Source of the DNA: Leisingera sp. ANG59
GTDB taxonomy: Bacteria > Pseudomonadota > Alphaproteobacteria > Rhodobacterales > Rhodobacteraceae
NCBI RefSeq assembly: GCF_013317235.1
Contig: NZ_WLCM01000030.1
Location: forward strand, 1-53,833
Length of the DNA stretch: 53,833 nt
Reading direction: 5' to 3'
Below the pieces are notes generated by a model. The model made no database searches, had not been told where the DNA came from, and worked only from the letters and a program-made list of their open reading frames with translations. Below are positions 1-7,974 of the stretch, piece after piece (within the stretch, counting starts at the first letter, position 1; every line of letters starts with the position of its first letter). A program made the translations under genes and the position numbers.

Positions 1-259
1 CCTGCACCACGCCCTGCACCACGCTGTGGTCATACAGATCGAAGGTGCCAGCTACCGCCTGCGCAGCCATGCCGACCTCATACCCGAGCATGTCCGCGCC
101 AACGCCCCGATCGCTCCCCCGCCTCCGCCGAAGCGCCGCGGGCGACCGCCAAAGACAAGGAATGGAGCCGCTGATCACTAACGCCGGCTGATCACCGGGA
201 CCGAGCAAGTGGGGAATTTTACTTCGGCACTTTTGGGGAAAATTGAAACGGCGTTGACA
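1..259 (+). mobile_element. IS21-family element, right-hand end (partial)
   Basis: The window opens inside an IS21-type element. Visible are the tail of its istB gene (to 181) and the non-coding right end. That end carries two copies of a GGGGAA-type repeat (GGGGAATTTTAC near 212 and GGGGAAAATTG near 236), an arrangement typical of IS21 ends. The terminal CA at about 259 (rc TGTCAACGCCG) is taken as the outer boundary, because downstream sequence reads as the body of an isochorismatase gene. The target duplication cannot be checked because the left end is outside the window. The end sequence differs from the IS21 end at 53599, so these are two different elements. Confidence 0.7.
2..181 (+). 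CDS. istB: IS21 helper ATPase IstB, C-terminal fragment (cut by window edge)
   Basis: An open frame runs from the window edge to a TAA at 179-181, leaving 59 residues. It ends in a HADLIPEHVRANAP segment followed by a proline run and a basic KRRGRPPK tail. This resembles the C-terminus of IstB, the AAA+ transposition helper of IS21-family elements. The ATPase core (Walker A/B) would lie upstream, outside the window. Assignment rests on this short tail plus the IS21-like end that follows it. Intactness cannot be judged. Confidence 0.65.
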   Translation: MHHALHHAVVIQIEGASYRLRSHADLIPEHVRANAPIAPPPPPKRRGRPPKTRNGAADH

Positions 260-721
260 GACACCATTGTGCTGAACATTTGCTGCTGCACAGGCGTCAT
301 GCGCCAGGGTGACCTTGAAACCCTTGTCGGCCGCAGCGCGAACAGTGGCGTCTATGCACATCTGGGTCATTGCACCGCATATCGTAACTCCTTCTATCTG
401 CGCGCCGCGCAATATGTCCTCCAGATCGGTGCCGACGAAACTGTTCGGCCTGGCTTTTGTGATGACTTTCTCTGTCCCGGTTGGCTCCACGCTGACATGA
501 ATCGCGCTGCCGGGTGTTCCAGGCCGGAAGAACGGCGCGGAATTTGACGGCATCAAATGCTGGACATGGATAATCAACATGCCGGTTTCCCGGGCGGTTG
601 CGAGTAAACGCGCCGCATTTGACGCGGCAGCATCCATGTTCGGCAAGGGCATCTTGCTTCCACCGAAACTTGGGAAATAGTCGTTTTGAATATCGACCAG
701 CAGCAGGGCGGATTTTTTCAT
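260..721 (-). pseudogene. Isochorismatase-family cysteine hydrolase, C-terminus removed by IS21
   Basis: Reading the reverse strand from ATG 721 (GAGGA ribosome site just upstream) gives an isochorismatase-like protein. It begins MKKSALLLVDIQNDYFPSFG, with the usual catalytic Asp in LLVDIQNDYF, and continues through a KARPNSFVGTDLEDILR stretch to the catalytic-Cys region VTICGAMTQMCIDATVRAA. About 154 residues remain. The frame then runs straight into the IS21 end at about 259/260 and stays open to the window edge, so the true C-terminus is lost and replaced by IS-encoded residues. Family members usually have about 180-200 residues. It diverges from the AraC/GlxA regulator starting at 799, an arrangement common for a regulator and its target. 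The function is probably lost. Confidence 0.75.
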
Positions 722-798
722 TTTGTCCTCGTTCATTTGGTGCAACTGGGGCTGTCTCGTCTTTACGTGCTCGCGGACCCTGATTACGATTGGCAGAA

Positions 799-1740
799 AT
801 GACGGATTTTGTGCCAGATATGCCAAAAGCGGCCATCATCAAATATGAAGGTGCCCAACAGTCCGCGTTGTTTGGATTGGGCGAAATTTTTGAGACGGCG
901 AACCGTATGGCCGACGGCGAACCCGGGCCACGTCTCTTCCATGAAGTCCTCGAACCCGCATCGTTGAACAGCCAAGGAAATTTCGATGCGGTCATTCTGC
1001 CGCCAACCCTGACGGGCGCGAGAGGGGCTAGCGACAAGAAGCTGCATCGTTGGATCAGAGACATGCATTCCCGAGGAGCCGTTGTCTGCTCTGCCTGTGC
1101 CGGAGCTTACTGGCTGGCGTATGCGGGGATTCTGGACGGACGGCCGGCCACCACACATTGGGCTCTGGAGAAGGATTTCAGGTCGACGTTTCCCAAGGTG
1201 CATCTTCGGCCGGAACGTATCCTGCTTGATGACAACGACATCATAACTGCGGGAGGTGTGATGGCTTGGGTCGATCTTGGAGTTCAACTTGTTGGCCGCT
1301 GGATGGGGCCATCCGTTGTTTCCCGCATCTGCCGCCAGATGCTTATAGACCCAACCGGGAGGGAACAGCGCAACTACCGTTCGTTCCGTCCCGGCCTGTC
1401 GCACAATGATCAGCCCGTTCGCGCATTGCAGCTTTGGATGGAAGGCAATGCGGACAGCGATCTCTCCGTCAAAGCGCTGGCGGGCCGCGCGAATTTATCC
1501 ATGCGTACCTTGCAACGAAGATTCACCAGCAACACCGGCCTTTCGGTCAATCAGTATGTGCAGGAACTGAGAGTGGAAAAAGCAAAGGGAATGCTCGAAC
1601 TCACGGAAATGACAGTGAGCGAAATTTGCTGGCGCGTTGGTTATCATGATTTGTCGGCGTTCAACCGCCTGTTCAAGTCGGTGACCGGCCTGAGTGCCGG
1701 AGAGTACCGGCGCCGGTTCAAGATCAATTACGCCCAATAG
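799..1740 (+). CDS. GlxA-family transcriptional regulator (DJ-1/PfpI + AraC HTH)
   Basis: This 313-residue protein has an N-terminal DJ-1/PfpI-like domain (about 10-190) with the nucleophile-elbow region VVCSACAGAYWLA (Cys97, Cys100). A C-terminal AraC double helix-turn-helix (about 205-310) follows, including LSMRTLQRRF and the signature GYHDLSAFNRLFKSVTGLSAGEYRR. This is the GlxA architecture of cytoplasmic DNA-binding activators; the DJ-1 part probably senses a small ligand. An in-frame TTG lies at 790, and ATG 799 or ATG 823 are alternatives without a clear ribosome site. It is divergent from the broken isochorismatase-like gene (721), its most likely target. The ligand is unknown. Confidence 0.88.
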   Translation: MTDFVPDMPKAAIIKYEGAQQSALFGLGEIFETANRMADGEPGPRLFHEVLEPASLNSQGNFDAVILPPTLTGARGASDKKLHRWIRDMHSRGAVVCSACAGAYWLAYAGILDGRPATTHWALEKDFRSTFPKVHLRPERILLDDNDIITAGGVMAWVDLGVQLVGRWMGPSVVSRICRQMLIDPTGREQRNYRSFRPGLSHNDQPVRALQLWMEGNADSDLSVKALAGRANLSMRTLQRRFTSNTGLSVNQYVQELRVEKAKGMLELTEMTVSEICWRVGYHDLSAFNRLFKSVTGLSAGEYRRRFKINYAQ

Positions 1741-1921
1741 GAACGAACACCAGAAACCAGATTGCGGCTTTTATTTTTGCCCTGACAGGCTTTCGCACAA
1801 GCACGGTGCGAGAGCATCAGCTATCGTTCCCTCTTGTTGCTTGTTCCAAACCCCGCGAGCTCCCGCTTCAGGCGCCATTCCTGGCATTCCCCTTCACGTA
1901 TTCTGAGGTAATAGTGTCCGC
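1741..1921. other. Intergenic region between two AraC-type regulators
   Basis: These 181 bases lie between two genes pointing the same way. I see no convincing gene or terminator; the region presumably holds the promoter of the membrane AraC gene at 1922. Confidence 0.4.
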
Positions 1922-2995
1922 ATGATTTCCGTGCCGCTGCCCTTCATTGTCGCGCTTGTTCTGACCTTTTTGCTATGTCTCATCATGACACAGAGGGAAA
2001 GCGGCTACAGACCTGCCATAGTCTTTCTGAGTGCCTGTATCACGCTGCTCGTGGTTGTCGGACTGCGGTGGAGCTACGAGGCCCCGGTTTTCCGGTTCCT
2101 GCAACCGGTGACCGCGGCATTTCTGCCACCTGCCGCGTGGCTGTGCTTCTCTGGTCTGAACGGGCTGGCGAAAGGCCCAGCCTGGCACCATTTCGTGCCA
2201 ACGGGAATAGTGTTTGTGCTTTCGGCGCTGTGGCCATGGGTTTATCCTCCTATTGACGCCCTGCTGGCCGCGCTGTTCCTCGGCTACGGTGCAACGCTGA
2301 TGCGGCGTGGCCTCGCAGGAGCGGACCTTCTAACCGGAGCCCGGCTGAGCGATGCCCCGCAATCCGGCCGGGCGGCTGCCTGTGCGGGCGGACTACTGTT
2401 GTTTTCCGGGATGGTCGATCTGGCCATCGCCATGGATTTCGGGCTCGGCGGTGGCGGCCACGTCCGGGGGATCGTCAGCGCTGCAAACCTTCTGGTTCTG
2501 CCGCCGATTGCCTGGGCGGTGATCGTGATGGTGCGCTGCGTGCCGCAGCCCGAATCGGCACCTGTGGCCGGGAATTCCGAGGACCCGGCTTGGCAAGGCC
2601 TCCCGGCACCCGCCGACAACCAAGTCATGGCAGAGGTAGACCGGATTCTGGCCGAGCGCAGGCTTTACCGGGATCCGGACCTGACACTGGACCGGCTTTC
2701 GCGCCGTTTGGGCATTCCCGCCCGGCAGGTCTCCAGAGCTATCAACCGCAAGCTGGGCCAGAATGTGTCGCAGGCCATTAATGGATGGCGCATCCGCGAC
2801 GCAATGGAACTGCTGGTGGAAACAGACCGCCCGGTGACAGAGATTATGTTCGACTGTGGTTTCCAGACGAAGTCGAATTTCAATCGGGAGTTCCGGCGCG
2901 TTGCCGGCACCTCGCCCAGCGGCTGGCGCCGCCAGGCCAGGTCCGGCACAATCGCTTCGGTCAGCGCGGTGGAAGCGTTTCCTCCAGAAAGCTGA
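1922..2995 (+). CDS. Membrane-anchored AraC-family transcriptional regulator
   Basis: The 357-residue protein starts with about six to seven hydrophobic segments within residues 1-205 (for example FIVALVLTFLLCLIM at the N-terminus). An AraC helix-turn-helix pair follows at about 235-340, with LTLDRLSRRLGIPARQVSRAI and MFDCGFQTKSNFNREFRRVAGTSPSGWRR. The regulator therefore appears tethered to the inner membrane and could couple an envelope signal to transcription. Its last 35 bases overlap the 3' end of the hydrolase gene on the opposite strand (2961), a convergent overlap. The start has only a weak AGGT about 15 bases upstream. No ligand or target can be named. Confidence 0.82.
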   Translation: MISVPLPFIVALVLTFLLCLIMTQRESGYRPAIVFLSACITLLVVVGLRWSYEAPVFRFLQPVTAAFLPPAAWLCFSGLNGLAKGPAWHHFVPTGIVFVLSALWPWVYPPIDALLAALFLGYGATLMRRGLAGADLLTGARLSDAPQSGRAAACAGGLLLFSGMVDLAIAMDFGLGGGGHVRGIVSAANLLVLPPIAWAVIVMVRCVPQPESAPVAGNSEDPAWQGLPAPADNQVMAEVDRILAERRLYRDPDLTLDRLSRRLGIPARQVSRAINRKLGQNVSQAINGWRIRDAMELLVETDRPVTEIMFDCGFQTKSNFNREFRRVAGTSPSGWRRQARSGTIASVSAVEAFPPES

Positions 2996-3983
2996 TGATT
3001 GCCGCGGAGATTTCCGCATGGATCTCTGCGCGGCCACGGCTGCCGCCATCCCGGCAGATAATTCCCTCTCCCGGCACTTCCGCCTCGATCAATGCTTCTC
3101 CCCCTGGCTTGCATCGCTGCATGAAGCTGAAGTGGATTGCATCCGGGATTGTCACCTTGCGGGTACTTCCGGCGGGCAAATGTTCGCTAAGCCAACCGGA
3201 TTCCAGTTCCGCCGGCATATCGCCGACATCAATGCCCGCGCCAAGTATGAGGGCAGGAACAGGCAGCGCAGCGAGGCTTTCCGGTGTGAAACCCCGAGCC
3301 AGGCCAAGGTCCAGGGAGACAAAGCTATTCACACGCGGGTCACGAAAATCCTGACCGAGGGCGGCATCAGCCAGCCCGAGTTCTCCGGAAAGGGAACAGG
3401 CCCGGAGATTGGCGTTGACCTCACAATCCCGCGCGAACCGCACCGGGTCGAACCGGCCACCCGCAACAGCTGTCACCGTCCAGCCGCCCAGCGAATGGCC
3501 GATAGCGGCGATGCGGCTTGGATCGATCTCTCCAGCCAGTGCCGGATCTGCCAGAACGCCATCGATGGTGCGGCTCAGATCGCGCGGCCGCTCCCAAAGC
3601 ATCTCAGCCTGAATGGGATTCCGGTCAAAGGTGGTCGTTCCGGGATGATCCGGGGCGGCAACTGCATAACCCTGTCCTGCCAGTTCTCCGGCCAGCCAGT
3701 TGAGGTTCCGCCAGTTGCCGCCGAACCCGTGCGACAACACGATGAGGGGATGCGGCCCTGGTTCCGGCGTTGCTCCGGGAATGGCACTGATGCCGATGAA
3801 CGCCGGATTTTCGCCGATTGGTTGAGGTGGGGCGTTGTCTTCGGCCGGATACCAGAGTGCGACATTCAGCGGACGAGTGCCTTCTCCATCGATACCGAAA
3901 TGGCGAAAACCGGTCGCTTCGGCTTGTGCGGAGGCGGTCACGCAAATCAAGCACGCGCTGGCGGTGAAAGAGGTCTTGAGCAT
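2961..3983 (-). CDS. Secreted alpha/beta hydrolase (dienelactone-hydrolase/PAF-acetylhydrolase-like)
   Basis: This 340-residue protein has an N-terminal signal peptide (about 1-21, ending near ASAQA). Its alpha/beta-hydrolase core has an oxyanion segment VLSHGFGGN (about 83-90), the nucleophile elbow IGHSLGGW (Ser164) and a late Asp/His region (PALILGAGIDVGD; IPDAIHFSF). The form resembles predicted dienelactone hydrolases and platelet-activating-factor-acetylhydrolase-like esterases exported to the periplasm. AAGGACC lies before ATG 3983. The 3' end overlaps the membrane AraC gene tail-to-tail. The substrate is unknown. Confidence 0.8.
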   Translation of the reverse strand: MLKTSFTASACLICVTASAQAEATGFRHFGIDGEGTRPLNVALWYPAEDNAPPQPIGENPAFIGISAIPGATPEPGPHPLIVLSHGFGGNWRNLNWLAGELAGQGYAVAAPDHPGTTTFDRNPIQAEMLWERPRDLSRTIDGVLADPALAGEIDPSRIAAIGHSLGGWTVTAVAGGRFDPVRFARDCEVNANLRACSLSGELGLADAALGQDFRDPRVNSFVSLDLGLARGFTPESLAALPVPALILGAGIDVGDMPAELESGWLSEHLPAGSTRKVTIPDAIHFSFMQRCKPGGEALIEAEVPGEGIICRDGGSRGRAEIHAEISAAIISFLEETLPPR

Positions 3984-4236
3984 AACAAAGGTCCTTCTGT
4001 GCAGTGAACCTGCGCTTCATCAGCCGAAATGACGGCATGCGAGACCTGAATCGCGATCGAGGACCAAAGATTTCTGTTCAAAGGGTGGGTAATATCCACA
4101 TTGGGCTTTGATGAGTTTCTTGGAAAGCATCACGATCGCGAATGCGCCCGCCCAAATCTCTTCATTTGGCAGGTGAGGCATCAGCCCCTAAACCAAAGTC
4201 ACAGAATAATATTCATAATTGGAAAGCGGTCATCAC
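3984..4236. other. Divergent intergenic region
   Basis: This 253-base AT-richer spacer separates the hydrolase (reverse) from the NTF2-like gene (forward). It must hold two divergent promoters. I could not identify a convincing operator or -35/-10 pair. Confidence 0.3.
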
Positions 4237-4623
4237 ATGGAAAACCACGCGGAGCTTTTTGAGGCATTGCAGACATATTTTGACGGTTTGTTTTTCTGCG
4301 ACAAGGACAAGCTGGACGTCGTGTTTCACCCTGCGGCGAGTCTGTTTGACGCGGAGAAAGGTGTGATTTTTGCCGAGCCGGTTGCGAGTTTCAACGCTGA
4401 CGTGGGCGGCAATGCGGCCAACTCGCCCCATGCCCTGGGCCAGGAGCCGGATGCGGAGATCCTGATGGTGGACTACCTGTCGCCGGTCAGCGCGGTCGCG
4501 AAGATCCGCTTTCGCGCGCGCAAGAATGTGTATCAGGATCACCTGTCGCTGCTGAAAGGCGAAAACGGATGGCAGATCGTGGCCAAGGTTTGGTGCCTGG
4601 AGAAAGTGGTGGACCGGATCTGA
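4237..4623 (+). CDS. NTF2-like / putative lumazine-binding small protein
   Basis: The 128-residue protein has an NTF2-like fold pattern: an N-terminal helix (ELFEALQTYFDGLFFCDKDKL), a middle HPAASLFDAEKG segment, and a terminal strand pair ending in GENGWQIVAKVWC. It resembles the putative lumazine-binding / SnoaL-like group, which includes enzymes and ligand carriers; no catalytic residue can be assigned. ATG 4237 was preferred over the upstream in-frame TTG at 4219 because GGAAAG lies about 10 bases before it. It is monocistronic, with no informative partner. Confidence 0.65.
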   Translation: MENHAELFEALQTYFDGLFFCDKDKLDVVFHPAASLFDAEKGVIFAEPVASFNADVGGNAANSPHALGQEPDAEILMVDYLSPVSAVAKIRFRARKNVYQDHLSLLKGENGWQIVAKVWCLEKVVDRI

Positions 4624-4862
4624 GGGAGGGTCAATCCAGCCGCTGCGGGTCTTGTCGGAAACTCCTGGCATGGGCTGCCGCGGCACCGCCCGGCAACCTG
4701 CACCCTGTCCACTGACCTGTTTGCGCGGGCAAGGTGCAGGACCTGCCTGGCCGCTAGGTGTCGCTGCCAAATCGGTCTATCGTTTGTTTAAAGGTGAAAA
4801 ATCCCAGATCCAGACGCGGGGGGGGGGAGAGAGCCGCTATCCCGCAGAAGCGCATCATCATC
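4624..4862. other. Intergenic region with a ten-G tract
   Basis: This 239-base stretch separates two converging genes. It contains an uninterrupted run of ten G at 4818-4827, about 35 bases past the 3' end of the ABC ATPase. No gene or clear terminator is visible. Confidence 0.5.
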
Positions 4863-6260
4863 TCATTTGGATGAAAGCATTGGCGACAAGGCGATCTGGC
4901 GGTCTGTTGCACTGGCGATGAGGTCCGGGTCATGGCTCACCAGAAGCAGGGCGATGCCTTGATCGCGCGCAAGGCCCGTCAAGAGCTGAATAACCTCCTT
5001 TTGGGTCAATGGGTCGAGACGCGAGGTGGGTTCGTCCGCAAAAAGGAACACCGGGTCCAGCAGCAGAGCGCGCGCTATGGAGAGGCGTTGCAACTCGCCG
5101 CCGGAAACCGCGTCCGGCTTGCGTGCGAGAAGGCCTTTCTCAAGGCGGAGCCGTTCCAGCAAGGGCGGCAGACGGTCGCGCGGGATGCCGTGCAGCGCCA
5201 TGAGATCCTCCAGGCCCTTTCCCAAGGCCGGGTGCGGCGCAAAGGAGGCGGGCGGATCCTGCCAGAGTTTCTGGAAGCGCATGCGGGCCTGCCCGTCGCT
5301 GCGCGTCACCCTGCCGGTGGCGGGCGCCGTGATCCCCAGGAGCGTATCGCCCAGCGAGGATTTCCCCACACCGGAAGGACCGCAAAGCCCCACCACCTCA
5401 CCGGCATGCAGCACAAGATCCAGGCTCTCAAACAGTTGACGCCCACCGCGTTCAACGGTGACCCCCTGCGCCGACAGAACAGGCGTTCCCCTCCGGGCGG
5501 AGGGGCTCTTTTGCCAATGCCGCGGCTCCGCAGCGATGAGTTCCGCTGTATAGGGATCGGTCGGGGTCTTGAGCACCTGTTCAGCCGGGCCGCGTTCGAT
5601 CAGCTGTCCCTTGCGCAGCACCAGGATCTCGCCACCTAGGGCCTCTGCCAGCTCAAGGTCATGGGTGATCGTCAGCAGCGCACCGCCGTCGTCTGTCACC
5701 CGTCTCAGGCGCAGTGCAACCTCGTCGCGGCGGGCGAAATCAAGCCCCTTGGTCGGCTCGTCGGCGACGACGATCCGCCCCCCTCCGGCGCGGGCGGCGG
5801 CGATGGCAAGACGTTGCGCCATACCGCCCGACAGCTCGAAAGGGTAGCGCTCGGCGGCCTGGCCGAGACCAAGCGCGGCGAGGTCTTCGCTGGCGGCGGC
5901 GGCGGCATTGGTCTTGCCGGCCACCAGCCTGTGGACCTCCGCGACCTGTTGCCTGGCGCGCATCAGCGGGTCCAGCGCGCGCCACGGCTCCTGCGGCAGC
6001 ACAGAGATGGCGTGCCCCCAGAGGGAGGCAAGCGCCTTGGGATCGTCGAGAGCGACAGGCGCACCCTCGATGTGCAAAGTCCCCTGAGCGTGCAAGCCCG
6101 GTGGCAATGTCCCGAGGATGGCCTGGGCAAAGAGGCTCTTGCCAGAGCCGGTCTCGCCGATCAGGGTGACGGACTGCCCCGCTGCGACACGCAGAGCGAT
6201 CCGTTCGACCATCGCGGCTTGGCTGCCCTTGACGGTCAGGTCAGCATTCAGAAGCGTCAT
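4863..6260 (-). CDS. ABC transporter double ATPase, peptide/nickel type (DppD-DppF fusion)
   Basis: This 465-residue protein contains two complete ATP-binding cassettes. The first has Walker A GETGSGKSLFAQ and signature LSGGMAQRLAIA; the second has Walker A GPSGVGKSSLGD and signature VSGGELQRLSIA. It would energise import through the two permeases encoded upstream. At 465 residues it is a compact fusion of what are usually separate DppD/DppF or NikD/NikE proteins. The start at 6260 (MTLLNADL) overlaps the stop of the permease by four bases; a longer in-frame extension upstream is coding in another frame. It is the last gene of the 9461-4863 operon. Confidence 0.88.
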   Translation of the reverse strand: MTLLNADLTVKGSQAAMVERIALRVAAGQSVTLIGETGSGKSLFAQAILGTLPPGLHAQGTLHIEGAPVALDDPKALASLWGHAISVLPQEPWRALDPLMRARQQVAEVHRLVAGKTNAAAAASEDLAALGLGQAAERYPFELSGGMAQRLAIAAARAGGGRIVVADEPTKGLDFARRDEVALRLRRVTDDGGALLTITHDLELAEALGGEILVLRKGQLIERGPAEQVLKTPTDPYTAELIAAEPRHWQKSPSARRGTPVLSAQGVTVERGGRQLFESLDLVLHAGEVVGLCGPSGVGKSSLGDTLLGITAPATGRVTRSDGQARMRFQKLWQDPPASFAPHPALGKGLEDLMALHGIPRDRLPPLLERLRLEKGLLARKPDAVSGGELQRLSIARALLLDPVFLFADEPTSRLDPLTQKEVIQLLTGLARDQGIALLLVSHDPDLIASATDRQIALSPMLSSK

Positions 6261-7033
6261 ACCTTGGGGCCTCCAGCGATGAGTGTCAGGGCGAGCAGGG
6301 TTGCCATTGTGGCGATGACCGGTTGCAACAGCGCCCAGGGCGCCTCGCGCCAATAGGGCAGCAGTTCGACCATCATCAGCCCCAGTTCCGGCGTCGGTGC
6401 GCGCACGCCTACCGACACGAAGCCGAGCGCGGCAATCCCCATGACGACTGCGGCGAAGGTCAGCGCGAAGGTGGCGCGCAAGACCGGGGCCAGTTCCGGC
6501 CAAAGATGCGTGCGGAAGATATAGATCGGGCCGAAGCCGAGAAGTCTGGCGGCCTCGACCGCCGGCGCGGCAATCTGCGCACGGATGGCGGCGCGCGTGA
6601 GGCGAAAGATCTCGACCCAGAGCGTCGCGGACAGGCCGGCCCAGAAGGCCAGCGGCTGGTTCGGCAGGATCAGCCCGGCGATGAGCACGATCAGAAGCGC
6701 GGGCAGTGCCACAATGGAATCGGCGAAGAGCACCAGCGCACGATCCACCCAACCGCCGCGCCAGCTTGCCAGCGCACCGAGCGCCACGCCAATCGCCGCA
6801 GTGGTCACCAGCGTCACGAAGGCGATCGTCAGCGACAACCGAAGCGCCGCGGCAAGGCGCGCGGACATGGAGCGGCCGAGGTGATCGAAGCCGAAGGGCG
6901 TTTCGGCGGAGGGCGGTTGCAGCGCATTCAGGAGGCTTTGGGCGGTGGGGTCGGTCTCGTTTACCAGCGGCAGGCCGAAGGCGAAGAGCAGAACGGCGGC
7001 GAGGATCGCCAGGCCAAGGCATCTGGGCATCAT
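6257..7033 (-). CDS. ABC transporter permease, DppC/NikC type
   Basis: This 258-residue inner-membrane permease of the binding-protein-dependent type has several hydrophobic spans. It has a TPFGFDHLGRSMSARL segment typical of DppC proteins (usually GTDxxGRD). The EAA-like cytoplasmic loop is around EAARLLGFGPIYIFRTHLWPE. The start (two ATGs, 7033/7030) overlaps the stop of the preceding permease, pointing to translational coupling. It would form the membrane channel with the 7974-7030 product. It is slightly shorter than typical DppC (about 290-300). Confidence 0.86.
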   Translation of the reverse strand: MMPRCLGLAILAAVLLFAFGLPLVNETDPTAQSLLNALQPPSAETPFGFDHLGRSMSARLAAALRLSLTIAFVTLVTTAAIGVALGALASWRGGWVDRALVLFADSIVALPALLIVLIAGLILPNQPLAFWAGLSATLWVEIFRLTRAAIRAQIAAPAVEAARLLGFGPIYIFRTHLWPELAPVLRATFALTFAAVVMGIAALGFVSVGVRAPTPELGLMMVELLPYWREAPWALLQPVIATMATLLALTLIAGGPKV

Positions 7034-7974
7034 TGCGCTGCCTCTCTCGGGTCGAGCACACGCGCGGCGATATCCGCAAGCGCATTGATCAGGACAAAGG
7101 CAAGACCCATGATCAGCGCCGTCCCCTGCACCATGGGCACATCGCGGTGGAACACTGCATGGACGAGCGCATGGCCGATCCCCGGCCAGCCGAAGATGGT
7201 TTCCACAACCACGACCCCTTCCATCAGCGCCACGAATTGCGCGGCGATCAGCGTCAGCACGGGCACCGCCACGTGGCGTAACCCGTGACGCAGGACGACC
7301 TGTCGTTCGGACAGGCCTTTCCAGCGCGCAAAGCGCCACCAATCGGAGTCGCGCGCCTGCACAACCGCCTCGCGGGTGATGCGGGTGGTGTTGGCGGCGA
7401 GACCGAGCGCCAGTGTCAGGCCGGGCAAGATCAGGTGCCGCGCCTCGCCATGGCCGGCAGCGGGCAAGAGCCCCATGCCGATTGCGACCACAACGATCAG
7501 CACCAGCCCCAGAAGGAACTGCGGCGTGGCCTTAAAGACGGAGGCCAGGAGCACCGTGGCCCGGTCGAACCATCCGCCGGGGTGCAGCCCCGCCCAGAGA
7601 CCCAGCGGCGGGCCGATCAGCAGCGACAGGAGGATCGCCACGCCCGCCAGCTCCGCCGTGGCGCCGAACTGATGCGCGATTTCGGCCAGGACGGTTTCCC
7701 CCGTCACCAGCGAGGTCCCGAGATCACCGCGAAACAGGCCCGCGATCCACCCCAAGAAGGCGGAGATGCCCGCCGGGTCGCCGATCTGGCTGCGCACCAG
7801 TTCGGCGTTCTCGGCGGTCACGTTGTCATAGCCGAAACGCGCGGCGGCGATGCGAAAGATCATGTCCCCCGGCAGCGCGCGCATCATGGCGAAACTCAGC
7901 ACGCCGACGAGGATGGCAACCAGCCCCGCCTGCGCCAGGCGCCAGCCCAGAGAGCGGCCAATCGAGAGAAGCAT
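7030..7974 (-). CDS. ABC transporter permease, DppB/NikB type
   Basis: This 314-residue integral membrane protein starts with the DppB-style GWRLAQAGLVAILVGVLSF helix. It carries the large periplasmic loop and the C-terminal signature ALMEGVVVVETIFGWPGIG (ETIFxWPGxG is the DppB/NikB hallmark). The start codon overlaps the stop of the substrate-binding protein by one base (TAATG). With the DppC-type partner it forms the translocation pore. Substrate specificity is set by the binding protein encoded just upstream. Confidence 0.9.
   Translation of the reverse strand: MLLSIGRSLGWRLAQAGLVAILVGVLSFAMMRALPGDMIFRIAAARFGYDNVTAENAELVRSQIGDPAGISAFLGWIAGLFRGDLGTSLVTGETVLAEIAHQFGATAELAGVAILLSLLIGPPLGLWAGLHPGGWFDRATVLLASVFKATPQFLLGLVLIVVVAIGMGLLPAAGHGEARHLILPGLTLALGLAANTTRITREAVVQARDSDWWRFARWKGLSERQVVLRHGLRHVAVPVLTLIAAQFVALMEGVVVVETIFGWPGIGHALVHAVFHRDVPMVQGTALIMGLAFVLINALADIAARVLDPREAAQ

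Noticed and set aside
297-1064. A 255-codon reverse frame across the isochorismatase/GlxA divergence
   Set aside because: It joins two spacer and coding parts in a frame different from the recognisable hydrolase; no family resemblance.
4818-4827. Ten-G tract as a phase-variation switch
   Set aside because: It lies in a spacer 3' of two converging genes, not in a promoter or coding region, so a switching role is unlikely.
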